This document shows, one piece after another, positions 24,701-35,090 of a DNA stretch of 64,000 nucleotides. Numbering within the stretch: position 1 is the first letter of the stretch; every line of letters starts with the position of its first letter. The DNA is from Catonia carolina (lineage: Eukaryota > Arthropoda > Insecta > Hemiptera > Achilidae), in NCBI GenBank assembly GCA_035578175.1, contig JAQMRL010000001.1, positions 237,723,038 to 237,787,037 on the forward strand, written 5' to 3'. The position numbers were made by a program, and so were the translations under genes. Below the pieces are notes generated by a model. That model was given only the letters and a program-made list of their open reading frames with translations, searched no databases and was not told the origin of the DNA.

Positions 24701-27700
24701 GATCCCAAAAAATTAACAAGATTTTCATTCTACATAAGCATATTATTATTTCAAAATATATTTCAAAATTCTCAACCATAATGAAACCCTAAGAATAAAC
24801 CTACCTCCTTGAAAGACATAAGGTCTCCACAATTCTAAAGATTTCGATACTCAGTGGCATAGTAAGATATCAATTTTGACAAAATATTCTCTTAAACATA
24901 TCCAATATTAAAATGCAGTCATGGAAAGCCTCCGTAGTGAAGTGGGCAGCAAAGTTGAAAGTTCAAGTTTAAATTCCTGCCTAAGTCTGGACATTATTAC
25001 ACATTAAAACCCACCAATCTGCAACCAACTGTTCCTATAAGGCATGTTTTTATAGTACGTAGTTTCAATATTCAGCTGGTGGTTAAATGCTGCGGTCTGC
25101 ATTTGGCACAAGCACGATGTGTACATCTGTTAAGAAGCGACAGATGTTATCACGGAAACATTCAGCTGATTGAGAATCCTGAAGACTGTCAAATTTTCGC
25201 TGTGATTTGTTTTCTTAGTGCTAAAAGCATGAAAGCAGCTGAAATTCATTGTGAGATCAGTGAAGTTTATGGAGAAAACATTATGAGCGACAGAATGGTA
25301 CGGAAATGGGTTAGAGCTTTTAAAAATGGTCGCACAAATATTCCTGATGAGGAATGAAGTGGGTGATCTTCAGTCATTACTGAAGATTTGGTGCAAAAAG
25401 TTGACAAAAAAGTGAAAGAGAACAAATGCTTTTCAATTTCATCATTATCTGATGAGTTTCCTCAACCGAATGTTTAAATTTATCAGAAGTTATGTTCATG
25501 CTGGGTAGTCAATTTGGCGGCAGACTTCTACGAGGATGGTAATCAAAAGCTAGTTGTACGGTACAATAAGCAACTAAACAATAAAAGAGATTATGTAGAA
25601 AAGTAGGTACAGGGTTTCATGTAAAAATAATTTTTTTTAAAACTATTAACTTAATTTTTTAATTTCATAACAGTAAAACAGTACTTACTTTAAAAATACG
25701 CCTTATATATGAACAAGAAGTTGGTATGACTTCTAAAGTTAAATAAAAAAATGTAGTCAATCAGATTTGGATGAAAATATTTAAGGAACTCGTTATGCAC
25801 ACAAAACTTATGCTTCATACAGTTAAATAATTTAAAATACAACTACAAAAGTAATAACAGGCATATCAATATCAGTTTTCAATATATTTAATCAGCTTAT
25901 ATGTCCATAATTGTATAATTACCCTTATGACCAACATACATGTTTTATTGGCCACCAAGAAATTTATATTACTGACTAATCCATTTTAATTTTAATTTTT
26001 TTTCAAGTGGTAGACAAACTAAATGACAAATTACTTTACAGTTAAATACAATAGTAATATTACTTACTGTATCAAGTAAATCTAATATTTTTGTCATGAA
26101 GAAACACCATGAGAAATTAGCAACCTGAAAAATATCACAAAACCAATTAGTTTTATTATAAATTAACCTAAACAAGCTCGACTTGAAATAGTTTAACAAA
26201 TCAACTTACACAACAACCCCACCAATCGGAACTGATTTATAGATTTTTTAACATTTTTCATGTATAAAACATGTTTTAAAATAAAAACAAGTCATTTCAT
26301 AACAAAAAAAGTTTAATAAATGCTTCTACACAAAAAAATTAAATTAAAAAAAGTAAACTGTGTAGTTAAAAATATAGAACAAACACAACCAAGTTCTAAG
26401 TACAAGATTTACAGTACTTACACAATATATTTTATTGTTTACTCGTAAAACATAAGAACAATCAATCACAAGAAATTATAAATTTTCACAACTGTGTCGC
26501 TGCATAAAATCACTAATAGCTGTCATAATGTTAAAAACTTTGATAATGACATAATATTTTGCCAGCACCTTATAAACTCTACAATGTGTGTGTAGAGTTT
26601 TTGTGCTACTTTAAGTACTGTCAGGCCATTTCCAGTGCTTTTCCTGCTTCTGAATGAGAAATAAGCCACAACATTCACCCATTATTTACACTTATGATTC
26701 AGGGACCTATGACAATCTATACAAAAAATTAAATTTGTCTGATGATTTTTTAACTAAATAGTTAATTTCTTAATATATCTTACTGAGAGAAATACATACA
26801 CAACATTTGGAAACCATTATCTTATTTAAGCTGTAAGTTAAAATATATTTAGCTATTGAACAAAATTATGATAAGAATTCATATTGACTTCTACAACACT
26901 CTGTCTTAATAAAAATACTTGATTATTCTCACTACTTTGTCAACTCAGCAAATTGTTTTTCATTTATTGATCAAGCATTATGACTATCAGACTATCAGGT
27001 GGCAATTTTTTAAATTTTTATCCATCATTTCATTTTGTTTTGTCTGTCTGTTTGTCACACCCAGATGTCAGAAACTACACGAAATAACATCAAACGGTTT
27101 CCGGATACCTAATCTACACAAGAAGTCAGTGGATTGGGTTTGAAGTTCCAGTTTCGACTGGAAGTGCCCAAAAGTCAAGAAATCAAAGTTGGAATTAGGA
27201 AACAAAAATAATGTCATTTGATTCCCCTTAAAGAGTAGAAATAGAAAGATCATTGGGTTTGAAATTCCGATTTTGACTAGAAGTAGCCCAAAACCTAAGT
27301 CAAAAAATCAAAGTCGGAATTTTGAAAAAAAAAATAGTGTCATTGGTTTCCTCTTAAAGAGTAGACTCAAAAATAACTGGTTTTGAAGTTCCAGTTTTGA
27401 CCGGAAGTGGCCCAAGACCGGAAGTCAAGAAATGAAAGTCGGAATTTGGAAACACAAATAGTGTCATTATATTCCTCTTTAAGAGAAGATACAACACTAA
27501 TGGTTTTTGCCGTAAACTCTTTAAAAATTACTACCACCCATGAGACACGTCGTCTCATGAAAAGAATTTTTATTATTTTTACCTTCTCTTAAGCTGAATA
27601 AATATAATATATATAAGGAAAGAAAATATTGTGAAATATAGTTTATTTAGAAAATAAGAATAGTAAAATGGTGGATACAAACAAACCAGCAGTATTTACA

Positions 27701-30700
27701 AACATTTTGTGTAACAAATGTCTTCCATATTTATCTGTGGGGAAATCAACAAGCTGTTAAAAGTCCAGATCATGTCAATACTACAAAAGATCTCTATTCC
27801 GATACATTTTGATCTCTTTATTACTATAATCATCAAAAAATTAGTTACATTTAAAAGTAATCTAATAAATAATTAATAAAACTTGTAATTGCAATGAATT
27901 ATTTTATTTACCCTGACAGCTATAGGATCATCTGAGTAATCAACCTCCTCGCAAATAACATTGTAACGGCCTTGCAACCAAATGTGTCGAAAACTCTGAA
28001 ATAATAAATATTCAATAAAAAATAAAGTTTAAAACAATTTTAATTTCTCTGTAATACTAAAAAATAGCCATCACAGGCAGACAAAGTGTAAATTAATTTT
28101 ACTTGATCTATTTATTACAGGATTACAAAAACTAGTTTTGTTTCTTCTCATATGATCAATTTAAATTATAAGTACTAAAGAACTGACGAGATAGAGGAGT
28201 AAGTGACAATAATTATATCTCCTATGAAAACAATCAATTTAATTATACAGCCAGACCCCCTGTAGTGAATGATTTTTTTTTCTTCTCTGGTTTAACGTCC
28301 GACTGTTCTGCAATTACTGCTAATGCAGACAGTGAAGGATGAAATGATTTTTTGTAACGTATGAAAATATGCCGTGCCTGAATGGGATTTGAACCCAAGA
28401 CTGCATGATGAGAGGCAAGCACGTTACCAACCACGCCAATGCGACCGGCATTGTAGTGAATGAAATGCACGTTGACATTTACAGGTTGGAAATATGGGCT
28501 TTTAACAAAATACATGGCTTTGACTGATGATATAAATCAAATTCATAGTTAGAGGGAAAATATTTGACAAATTAATGGAATTTCAGTACTTGGGGAATAC
28601 CTTAAACCACAAAAATGCAATGAGCGACTCCACAGGGAAATGAAATAGATCCTACATTGCCAATGTAAAATTGTGTAAGAATAAATTAATAACTAGGAGT
28701 ACACAAATTAAAATATAAATGTGTTTAGTGATCCCAGTTGTTACATGTGGCTATTAAACATGGACTAAGTCTAACAGACTGTGGCTTGCTGCAAAGGTTT
28801 GAAAAAAAGATTTTAAGAAAATTTTGGGACCGGTAAGGGAAGGAGATGATTGGAGAGAAAATAAAATTAAGAACTGAATACTCTTATAGAAGGCTATGAC
28901 CCTAAGGACTGTGTCCTTACATAGTCCGTTTTATAAAGGCTTAATAACGGTGACGTGGAAGGAAACTATACAAGAAGGAACAGCTGTCAATATACAATAC
29001 ATTTTATAAAAATGTCTGAAGAGATAACTACGTCCATTAAGATTTCAATAATAAATTTATTTAAATTTTTATATTATTTTTTATGCTCTGATGATGGTGG
29101 ATCCACCAAAACATGCAAGTCCATTTGAATGAGAATACAAATAAAAAAAATTAAAGCAGCGATAAAAGGTTCGTAAATTTTTTTAAAAGAATTTATACAT
29201 TCAAATTTTCTTGGATGGATAAATAAATCTCAGCATATCAATTAATTAATAAAATTCTTATATATTTTCAAAATGCTTTTGAAAAAATCTTCCTAGATCC
29301 TTCCAGCAAGAAGTTCTTAACTAAACAAATATGACTGATGAAAATCCACAAAATGCAACATTTAAAACAAGTAGATCAAAACAATCTGTCCAGAAGTCTC
29401 ATAAATCACATTTTATGCTTACGATGGAAAACTGGATACAACATTCTCACTATCATAATACTAAAATAACAATATTCTTAGATACAATAGCTAGAATATA
29501 GAAAAAAATTTACATACCTCTTCAACAAACCACAGATTAACAAGAACTTGTACGAGATTGTAAAGGATCATAACTTTATCTAACTTAAAAGGTTCTTTAT
29601 CTTTCATTAACCGTGGTCCAAGGCTTCTCACAAAATATTGATAGAATACTAAAAGCCATAACATTGGAAACGGAGAGGACATAAGTGTCCAATCCTTGAC
29701 ACGTGGATCTAGAAATCAATAAAGAAAAATATATCATTTAAAATTAAGAAAAACATTTTTAAATAAATTTGTAGAACAAAAAAAATTCTAGATTAATTAT
29801 TCATTTTGATAATAAATATAGGTGCTAAGCACGTTTACAAAGGTGAATAATAAAAATTGAAACCTAATGCAATTAATTTGACATTGATATTTTTGTTGGT
29901 AAGTACAATTCTTCAGTTTTAATGGTAGCTCTGATCTTGAGAACACCGCTATGGAGTGGGTAGCAGTGCGGGGTCATTATCGTACATTTCTAAAAACATT
30001 GTTAACACATTAGTCACAACAAAAATAAATCAATATGTTGAGAAGTTGTTGTTTGATTGCTTATTACATTAAAATGGTAGTTTTATATACAGCCTATATC
30101 TATCGTTCATGAAATGTTATTTTAATTTTGAATTTACATAGTGAGTGCATATTCACCAACACGAACAATGTTTTTAATTAGACTAGTAGCAGCTAGGCTT
30201 GGCCGGGCGAGAGACACTGTTTAACGCACAGATTGTACTACAGATAAAAACATCAAAATTGTCAGCGAGCAATAAACTTCTATACAGGCAAATCCTGAAA
30301 CCAGTGGTGGACCTACAGGATCTACCTGTAGGGTAGTACCAAACCAACTAATATTAATACAATTTAGTGCTTCCAAAATAAAGAACTGCAGAACATTGCA
30401 GATGCATCTTGGTATATCCGGGATGGAAAGTCATAAAGAATTGGAAGATTTGCAATATGACATAGAGCCAATCAAGCAGCATACTCAATTTCACATTCAG
30501 AATGCAGTACAGCTCTTAAGAGAACTCGTTGTGTTATCAGATGTACGGAAAACATCAGGCACAGTCAATAAAATAACCCTCCTCCGCCGACATACTTCAA
30601 AGGTCTTGGGCAAAAATATTAAGAGCTTCGCTTAACACGCTCTAACAAGCTCATTTTCAATCAAAAATTCTGAAAAAATTACTTTCGCTTCCTAATGCAT

Positions 30701-33025
30701 TTTATTTGATTTAATTACACTATAAATGTTATTATTAAAATACCCTGATATTTAGATAACGTACGCTCATACAAAGTTGGACATTTAAAACTTGTCACAT
30801 TTTTTGTGTTTCACATCATATAAGTTTTTTCTTTCAATGACGACACATATGTTTTCATTATTTTGTTATAAAATATAGAATTTTATCTGTATTTTCATAC
30901 ATGATAAGTGATATATTGGACGGAAACAGAAATAATAAACGAGTTTGAAAAAAATCACTGATGTTTTCGTATTACGTTATTCAGTAGGAGTTAGGTAACG
31001 AGAACGTGTTGTGGCGCAGAGTCGATATTTTTACTTAATGTTGTAGCGCTCAAACTCCCATCTGAAATACATTGCTTATGGACTTCCCGAACTGCATTCT
31101 GAACGTGAAATCAACTATAGATGTCCGTAAGCTGTACAGTATGCTGTAAAGCATCTGTAAGCTTTACAGCTATAAAGCATGTATTTACCTGTACAGCTGT
31201 ACAGGTAAATATGACTGTAAAAGTCATTGAACTAATATAAATTGTGATTGTATGAAGTGATAAAGCAACACTTTTTTTTAGATATCATCAACCAGCCCTT
31301 CATGTCCACTACTAGACATAGGCCTCCGTCACCAACCATTATGTCCCGCTCTGGATCCAGTCGCCAGCCACTCTCTTGACACTGTTAGTCCAACGTATGG
31401 GAGGCCTTCCTCTGGATCGCCTGCCTGCTCTTGGTCTCTATTCAAGAAGCCTCTTTATCCATCTCCCATCTGTCATCTGAACCACATGACCCACCCAATT
31501 CCATTTCAATTCCACAGAGCAATCTGTGTAACGTCAGTGACACCTATTCTTCAATATAAATGTTCATTATTAATATGCTTTAATAACGACACACCAAGCA
31601 TTATCTTCTAGCAGATTAAATGATCAAGGTCAATGTTTCAGTGCCACTGGTCATAGCCAGTAGCACACACTAGTTGAAAACTTTTATATTTAAACATATT
31701 GGCAAGTCACACCTGAAGATCTCCCTAAGCCTTCCACAGGCCACCCAGGAGAAAGTTATTCCTCCCTTCAGTGTACACATTTGATTCTCAGGTAATCCAA
31801 ATTTTGTGTATTATATAACTATTGTATATTATATATAAAGTACATCCTTTTGTATATATTTTACTGTTCAATTTTAATTAAGTTTGTGTGGTACAAACTT
31901 AATTAGTTTAACTTAATTAGTCACGCCTGAAGATCTCCCTAAGCCTTCCACAGGCCACCCAGGAGAAAGTTATTCATCCCTTCAGTGTACACATTTGATT
32001 GTCTCTGGTAATCCAAATTTTGTGTTTTATATAAATATTGTATATTATATATAAAGTACATCCTTTTGTATATATAACGGGTGATTCAAAAAGAGCGCCG
32101 GTTTTTTAAACGGCTGGTAAATTTTTGTTTATCGGTTGGCAACATTGTTAGACCTCATTTCTATTTCGGAGAACATTCCGATTGACGATTCAGTTGTAGT
32201 TTCTCTTGTTCGCAGTGTAGTACTCTCGCAGTCTGTGTCTAACCATGGAGAAGTTTACTATTGCACAACGAGTGTTAATCGTCAAAACATTTTACCAGAG
32301 TGGAGAGAGTTATGCGGCTACTGTCAGGCGACTTCGCGGTACTCTAGGACGTAATGAAGCACCGAATGAATCAACAGTTCGCAGGCTCATGAAAAAGTTT
32401 TTTGAGACGGGTTCAACAGTCGACCTTAAAAGTTCTGGACGTCGTCGTTCTGGCCGAACTGAGCAGAACGTTGCGTTGGTTCGTGACAGTGTGGCTGTTA
32501 GCCCAGCAAAATCAATACGTCGCCGTTCTCAACAATTGGGTTTACGATGTTCTTCTGTACGGAGAATTCTTCGGTACGATCTCCAATATCACCCGTATAA
32601 AATTCAGTTTCTGCACGAGAAACAATGTTGTTGCTCCGTGAACGGTTCCAGGATCGCATCATTTCTCGTAATTCCGACCATCAATGGCCACCAAGGTCGT
32701 GTGACTTGACGCCTTGTGACTTTCATCTTTGGGGTCATCTGAAGTCATTGGTGTATGCCAATAAACCCCGAAACATCAATGACTTGAAGGAGGAAATTCG
32801 ACGGGTTATCGGGCAAATGGAAGTCGAAACTTGTCGTGCAGTAATATCCAATTTCATGGACAGAGTTGATGCGTGCCAGCGCAGTAGAGGAGGACACATG
32901 CATGACATCATTTTTCATACATGAAATCGGAAGGTAAGATGAACTTGTTGATGTATTTATTTTCAGTTTTTCAATAAAATAAATCTCTTAATTTGATATA
33001 TCAAAACCGGCGCTCTTTTTGAATC

Positions 33026-33082
<57 letters not shown>

Positions 33083-33569
33083 CTATTAAATTTTAATTAG
33101 TTTGTGTGGTACATGTCTCAGTAAATTAATAAGTTATGTTATTTCATGTTTATCTATTTTGTATTTTGTTAATTTATTCTTTAAAATATTTATTGCTTTT
33201 TCAATGGATCTTTGATATCAAAAGAGATATGTTAATCATTAATTTCAATATTTTGTATTTAGTTTATTATTTGTACAGGTAAATAGAGAAATCAACTTTC
33301 TTAAATTTCTGTTCTTAAGGAATAGAAATATTATGTGAAGTTAACAAATGAATAAGTTAAAAAATTCAAGTTTCTGCTTCCTTAGAAATAGTAAATCACA
33401 ATTTCTACCTCAAGTACAATGTTAATGGAAACATATGTTGTAATATATATCAAAGCTAAAATACTAAATCAAATTTTTATATTTCAAAATGTTATCATAA
33501 TAACTTACCACTGTACTCATTTAATAACACATAGTAAACATCGAAAACTTTTGTTATTAAGCTGGCCAT
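19417..33569 (-). CDS. ELOVL-family very-long-chain fatty acid elongase, complete
   Basis: ER membrane condensing enzyme that joins malonyl-CoA to long-chain acyl-CoA in fatty-acid elongation. There are seven coding exons (minus strand, 5' to 3'): 33509-33569, 29518-29708, 27912-27995, 26068-26124, 24407-24512, 20729-20865 and 19417-19587. All introns are GT-AG and the phases join without a break to give 268 residues plus stop, a normal length. The start is the ATG in exon 1 ([20 protein letters not shown]). Family motifs: [13 protein letters not shown] and LGPRLM (21-55), KxxDxxDT at 124-131 (Asp where most members have Glu), the histidine box HVYHH at 147-151, N177-VH-MYSYY to 188, TELQL next to IQF, and a C-terminal KKEQ (265-268) that fits the KKxx ER-retrieval signal. 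Several hydrophobic segments are present. It is closest in style to the insect ELOVL1/7 group; substrate length cannot be read. Introns carry mariner, SINE and family A insertions, none of which damages an exon. Confidence 0.96.
19618..19735. repeat. Repeat E, copy 1 (with 23485-23612)
   Basis: About 120 bp (AATTTTTGAAATGCATCC to CGGTGGTAGAACTC) recurs in the same orientation at 23485-23612 with substitutions. Both copies lie within elongase introns. Family unknown. Confidence 0.6.
20020..20320 (+). repeat. Repeat family B, partial copy
   Basis: It contains GCCTTTGGTTTTAACGAGG, one monomer of the GGAAGTGGCCCAAAACCGGA-type unit, and the end palindrome region CATGGGACGCGTCGTCTCATG (about 20271-20291). 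It is related to the tandem copy at 27.1 kb and the reversed copy at 36.5 kb. Confidence 0.65.
20345..20455 (-). mobile_element. Degenerate SINE, reverse orientation
   Basis: GAATAGAACCCGGGGCCCCTC is a degraded reversed box-B region, followed by a GCATAGAAGTTGTGCAGACC head. It lies in elongase intron 6, counted from the 5' end. Confidence 0.5.
20933..21944 (-). mobile_element. Helentron/INE-1-like repeat (family A), full length with microsatellite
   Basis: The best full-length copy, about 1.01 kb. The sub-terminal motifs are exact inverted matches: ACTTTCTCTTGCC at plus 20957-20969 and GGCAAGAGAAAGT at plus 21927-21939. The palindrome (plus GTATGAAACACTCACAC, 20939-20955) lies outside the first one. 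The internal CA/CG microsatellite is at 21705-21806. It sits in elongase intron 5 and encodes no protein. Confidence 0.72.
21705..21806. repeat. CA/CG dinucleotide microsatellite
   Basis: Blocks of (CA)n alternate with (CGCA)n over about 100 bp within the family A copy. Two open frames read through it only because the repeat lacks stops. Confidence 0.95.
22364..22500 (-). mobile_element. Degenerate SINE (family of 28273-28451)
   Basis: TTCGACTGTTGTGCACATTACGGCTAATGCAGACCGTAAAG matches the tail-side body of the SINE at 28.3 kb. The box-B side (CTGAATGGGATCCCTGGAATTG) is decayed. Confidence 0.6.
22668..23265 (-). mobile_element. Mariner relic, reverse orientation
   Basis: Minus-strand reading gives, in order, [13 protein letters not shown] (decayed SGRPS block), [20 protein letters not shown] with [23 protein letters not shown] (helix-turn-helix and WVPHxL region), then after a large deletion [18 protein letters not shown] (third catalytic block, Asp changed to Asn) and [20 protein letters not shown] with a C-terminal GEFFEG. 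The left end carries GGTGTGATCAAAAAATACGG (about 22672), the presumed terminal repeat; no matching right end was seen. A dead, distinct mariner lineage inside elongase intron 5. Confidence 0.82.
23485..23612. repeat. Repeat E, copy 2
   Basis: The partner of 19618-19735; see that entry. Confidence 0.6.
23613..24406. other. Elongase intron 5, remainder
   Basis: AT-rich intronic sequence. A local foldback at about 23844-23896 (TACGTGGTAGTTTTAGTACT and its inverse) surrounds TTAATAATTATTAA. Otherwise nothing recognised. Confidence 0.5.
24925..25035 (+). mobile_element. Degenerate SINE (family of 50459)
   Basis: GAAAGCCTCCGTAGTGAAGTGGGC (head), GTTCAAGTTTAAATTCCTGCC (box-B area) and ACACATTAAAACCCACC (body) follow the same order as the SINE at 50.46 kb. 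In intron 4 of the elongase. Confidence 0.6.
25079..25615 (+). mobile_element. Mariner relic, catalytic core deleted
   Basis: The N-terminal part is readable: [50 protein letters not shown], stop, then [17 protein letters not shown] and [11 protein letters not shown]. It jumps directly to the C-terminal block [20 protein letters not shown] and a final RDYVEK with stop at about 25605. The entire catalytic domain is missing. It resembles the 3.6-kb mariner (same FLSAK, DYVEK ends) but has diverged and belongs to a related lineage. In intron 4 of the elongase. Confidence 0.85.
26125..27055. other. Elongase intron 3, unremarkable part
   Basis: AT-rich; nothing recognised beyond the splice sites of the flanking exons. 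Confidence 0.5.
27056..27570 (+). repeat. Repeat family B with tandem about 120-bp monomers
   Basis: Three diverged monomers begin at about 27136, 27255 and 27380 (GGGTTTGAAGTTCCAGTTT type), each containing GGAAGTGGCCCAAGACCGGA-like and TCAAGAAATCAAAGTYGGAA words. The array is preceded by TTTGTCTGTCTGTTTGTCAC and ends with ATGAGACACGTCGTCTCAT (27540-27558), a palindrome with 7-bp arms. Related copies are at 20.0 kb (same strand) and 36.5 kb (opposite strand). Lies in intron 3 of the elongase. Confidence 0.75.
28170..28510 (+). repeat. Repeat family D copy interrupted by a SINE
   Basis: Left part 28170-28272 (ATAGAGGAGTAAGTGACAAT, TACAGCCAGACCCCC) and right part 28452-28510 (TGAATGAAATGCACGTTGAC, AGGTTGGAAATATGGGCTTT) form one family D copy split by the SINE at 28273-28451. 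Confidence 0.75.
28273..28451 (-). mobile_element. tRNA-derived SINE with 12-bp target duplication
   Basis: Minus orientation. The poly-A tail appears as T's from 28273. Box B is GGTTCAAATCC (plus GGATTTGAACC, about 28386-28396), and the box-A-like region reads TGGCGTGGTTGGTAACGTGC near the 28440 end. The element is flanked by a perfect direct repeat TGTAGTGAATGA (28261-28272 and 28452-28463), direct evidence of target-primed insertion into repeat D. Confidence 0.9.
28560..29005 (+). pseudogene. Non-LTR retrotransposon ORF2 C-terminal relic
   Basis: Broken plus-strand reading contains [36 protein letters not shown] with TWT (the PVVxYGxETWT block), [18 protein letters not shown] and, after decay, a GHV-like region. 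These are the ordered blocks downstream of LINE reverse transcriptase. Multiple frameshifts and stops. In intron 2 of the elongase. Confidence 0.75.
29709..30395. other. Elongase intron 1, proximal part
   Basis: Nothing recognised apart from the exon 2 acceptor. Confidence 0.4.
30396..30635 (+). CDS. Unassigned 79-codon open frame
   Basis: Open from ATG to stop with less biased composition than its surroundings ([20 protein letters not shown] at the start, a basic C-terminal half with [13 protein letters not shown]). No domain was recognised, and it lies antisense inside elongase intron 1. It could be a chance frame or the remains of a mobile-element gene. Confidence 0.15.
   Translation: MQMHLGISGMESHKELEDLQYDIEPIKQHTQFHIQNAVQLLRELVVLSDVRKTSGTVNKITLLRRHTSKVLGKNIKSFA
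31275..31535 (-). pseudogene. Non-LTR retrotransposon 3' end (ORF2 C terminus)
   Basis: The minus strand reads GWVMWFRWQMGDG, then [20 protein letters not shown] and [15 protein letters not shown], with shifts. This corresponds to the GHVARM, GRPPxRWxDDI and WxxxGEAYxQQW blocks that end many insect LINE proteins. It terminates at GATGATATCT followed by a short A run (plus 31272-31280 T). Severely truncated. Confidence 0.72.
32078..33030 (+). mobile_element. Internally deleted Tc1/mariner-superfamily element
   Basis: Perfect 27-bp terminal inverted repeats (32079-32105 and 33003-33029; GGGTGATTCAAAAAGAGCGC start), inserted in a TA-rich site. The interior keeps the two ends of a transposase but lost its middle, so it is non-autonomous. 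Perfect ends suggest relatively recent mobilisation by a full-length relative. Confidence 0.92.
32245..32924 (+). pseudogene. Transposase of the helix-turn-helix (DUF4817-type) mariner-like group, deleted
   Basis: The N-terminal DNA-binding region is intact: [20 protein letters not shown], then [35 protein letters not shown] and [20 protein letters not shown], through YHPYKIQF. Near 32610-32625 the frame changes and the protein resumes at the third catalytic block ([20 protein letters not shown]) and runs to [11 protein letters not shown], stop 32924. About 150 residues including the first two catalytic Asp blocks are missing. This is a common insect transposase family; the region name is from family knowledge. 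Confidence 0.88.
33030..33080. repeat. TA dinucleotide microsatellite
   Basis: An uninterrupted (TA)n of about 50 bp abutting the right end of the 32-kb transposon. Copy 1 of the surrounding duplication has only a short TATATAT here, so the tract expanded after the duplication. Confidence 0.95.
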
Positions 33570-33603
33570 CACATTAACGAAACTGCTTTATACTACCCTG
33601 TAT
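33509..33603 (-). other. Elongase exon 1 with partial 5' UTR and splice acceptor
   Basis: Upstream of the ATG (33567-33569) the minus strand reads a pyrimidine-rich TTTTCAG ending at 33604, a plausible acceptor. The 5' UTR would then begin in another, unlocated exon further upstream. The donor after exon 1 is GTAAGT at 33503-33508. The promoter is not identified. Confidence 0.6.
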
Positions 33604-33939
33604 CTGAAAACATAAAAGAAATCACAATACTCATAACATAGAAAGCATTTGGATAAAATCTAAGAAACTAATGGCACAAAAAATTCCATATCCAAGTAAG
33701 TCTTTTTGGAAAAGTATGGTTTAACAAGAAAAAAATACAAATGGGCCAAAGAATACTTATCTTTAAGAATAATTTTATTGACTTTAAGACTACGGATAAA
33801 AAATTTTATGAATGAAAAAAGGATACATTGAGAAAAATATTATAGAGAAAAGAATGTTAAGAAACTACTGTAGAATAATTCAAGAAAACAAGTTGGATTG
33901 AACAAAATTCAGATAGTGATTACTGAATTAAATGGCTTC

Positions 33940-34080
33940 CATAAAGAGCAAAAAGAACATCCCGCAGACAGAAGAACAGAGAAAGCCTACAGTGAATGAG
34001 TGATAAGAATATGGGGTGCAAAAAGAGCTTTCAGAAATGTCTAACGTATTTTCACGTGGTCTAAAATTGCTTCTACATAA
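33940..34080 (+). mobile_element. 3' tail of retrotransposon family C
   Basis: AAAGAGCAAAAAGAACATCC to GGTCTAAAATTGCTTCTACA matches the 3' tail at 34945-35085 and, inverted, 58255-58450. Directly upstream of a second copy in the same orientation. Confidence 0.65.
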
Positions 34081-34339
34081 AAAAGAAAGAAAAAAAATAG
34101 GTAAAAATTAAAAGTTTTTAACTAGCCAAAATAATGGAAGTTGCCAAGAAAAAATTTTAAACCAAGTACACAGTACATAGGAGGATCAAAGAACAGCATA
34201 AAGATCAATTGAATTTCTTTTGCAAAGACCTGGCAATCGTTTCTAGAAACATAGAAACACCAACAAAACAAATCGACATATTAAAAAAAAACCAATTCGG
34301 ATTACAGATTTCCTTAAAAAAAACTCAATACATAACAAA

Positions 34340-35090
34340 CATCAAAACAGCCCTGCGTCACTTGTAGATACAATACAAAAAAATTGTAAAAGTTGATAGC
34401 TCAAGTACCTTGAGGCGATAATACAACCAAAGACCAGTGAAAAGAAAGCAAACAACAGGCAAGGAAAGATGGTAACTCCACTCCAAAGAACTCTCCATGT
34501 GTAAAAGACGAAAGCACTATCAAGAAAAGCCAAGATCAGACATTTTAATACTGTGATAATACCTGCATGTCTGTACACAAGTGAGTCCTTAGAATGACTG
34601 GGAAAACTGGTCTAAAAGAAGCAGAGAAATTTGAAAGAAATATTGTCTGCAAGATAATGGGTTCAAAGATAGTAGACAGACAGTACAGGTGACAAGGAAA
34701 GGAAAAGTCCAAGAAAATTTAACAATTTATAGGAACAATCAGAATACTAAGATTAAAATTTCATGGACACCTGTTTCGAATAAATGAAAAAATGGTTGAC
34801 AAAACAAATTTTTAAGACACTAAACAATAGACCTAAGGTGTTGGATAAATGGTTTGAAAAAGCAAGAAGGGATACTAAGAAAATCGAATAAACCAGAAAA
34901 CATAATGGTAGAATCAAATTCACATAACTGATTACTAAATTTACAGGCATCAAAAAAGAGCAAAAGCAACATAATAATAAACGAGCAAAGAAAATCCTAC
35001 CATGAATGCTGAGGATATGGGCTGCAAAAAGAGCTTCCCAAAACGTCAAAAAGTTACTTTACATGGTCTAAAATTGGCCCTATACGAAAA
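34340..35090 (+). pseudogene. Non-LTR retrotransposon family C, ORF2 C-terminal relic plus 3' tail
   Basis: The plus strand with frameshifts reads a YLGAIIQP-like block (34400-34450), KAKIRHFNTVIIPACLYTSE (34530-34590), LRMTGKTGLKEAEKFERNIV and CKIMGSKIVDRQYR, then TIRILRLKFHGHLFRINEKM (34740-34800) and a DKWFEKARRD-like segment. The non-coding tail (34945-35085) ends at CCTATACGAAAAAAACC. The block order is that of LINE ORF2 after the polymerase domain. A near relative is at 59150-59490 on the other strand. Confidence 0.78.

Larger units (their letters stand above)
31703..33120. repeat. Tandem duplication (214-bp period), second copy split by a transposon
   Basis: CCTGAAGATCTCCCTAAGCC starts at 31712 and again at 31926 and continues nearly identically to GTACATCCTTTTGTATATAT. 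Copy 1 then reads TTTTACTGTTCAATTTTAATTAAGTTTGTGTGGTAC (first part near 31860). In copy 2 that continuation is found only after the element at 32078-33030, from about 33081. Copy 1 therefore shows the pre-insertion site. Confidence 0.85.

Noticed and set aside
28243..28515. 90-codon minus-strand frame
   Set aside because: It reads through the SINE and repeat D and is an artefact of those repeats.
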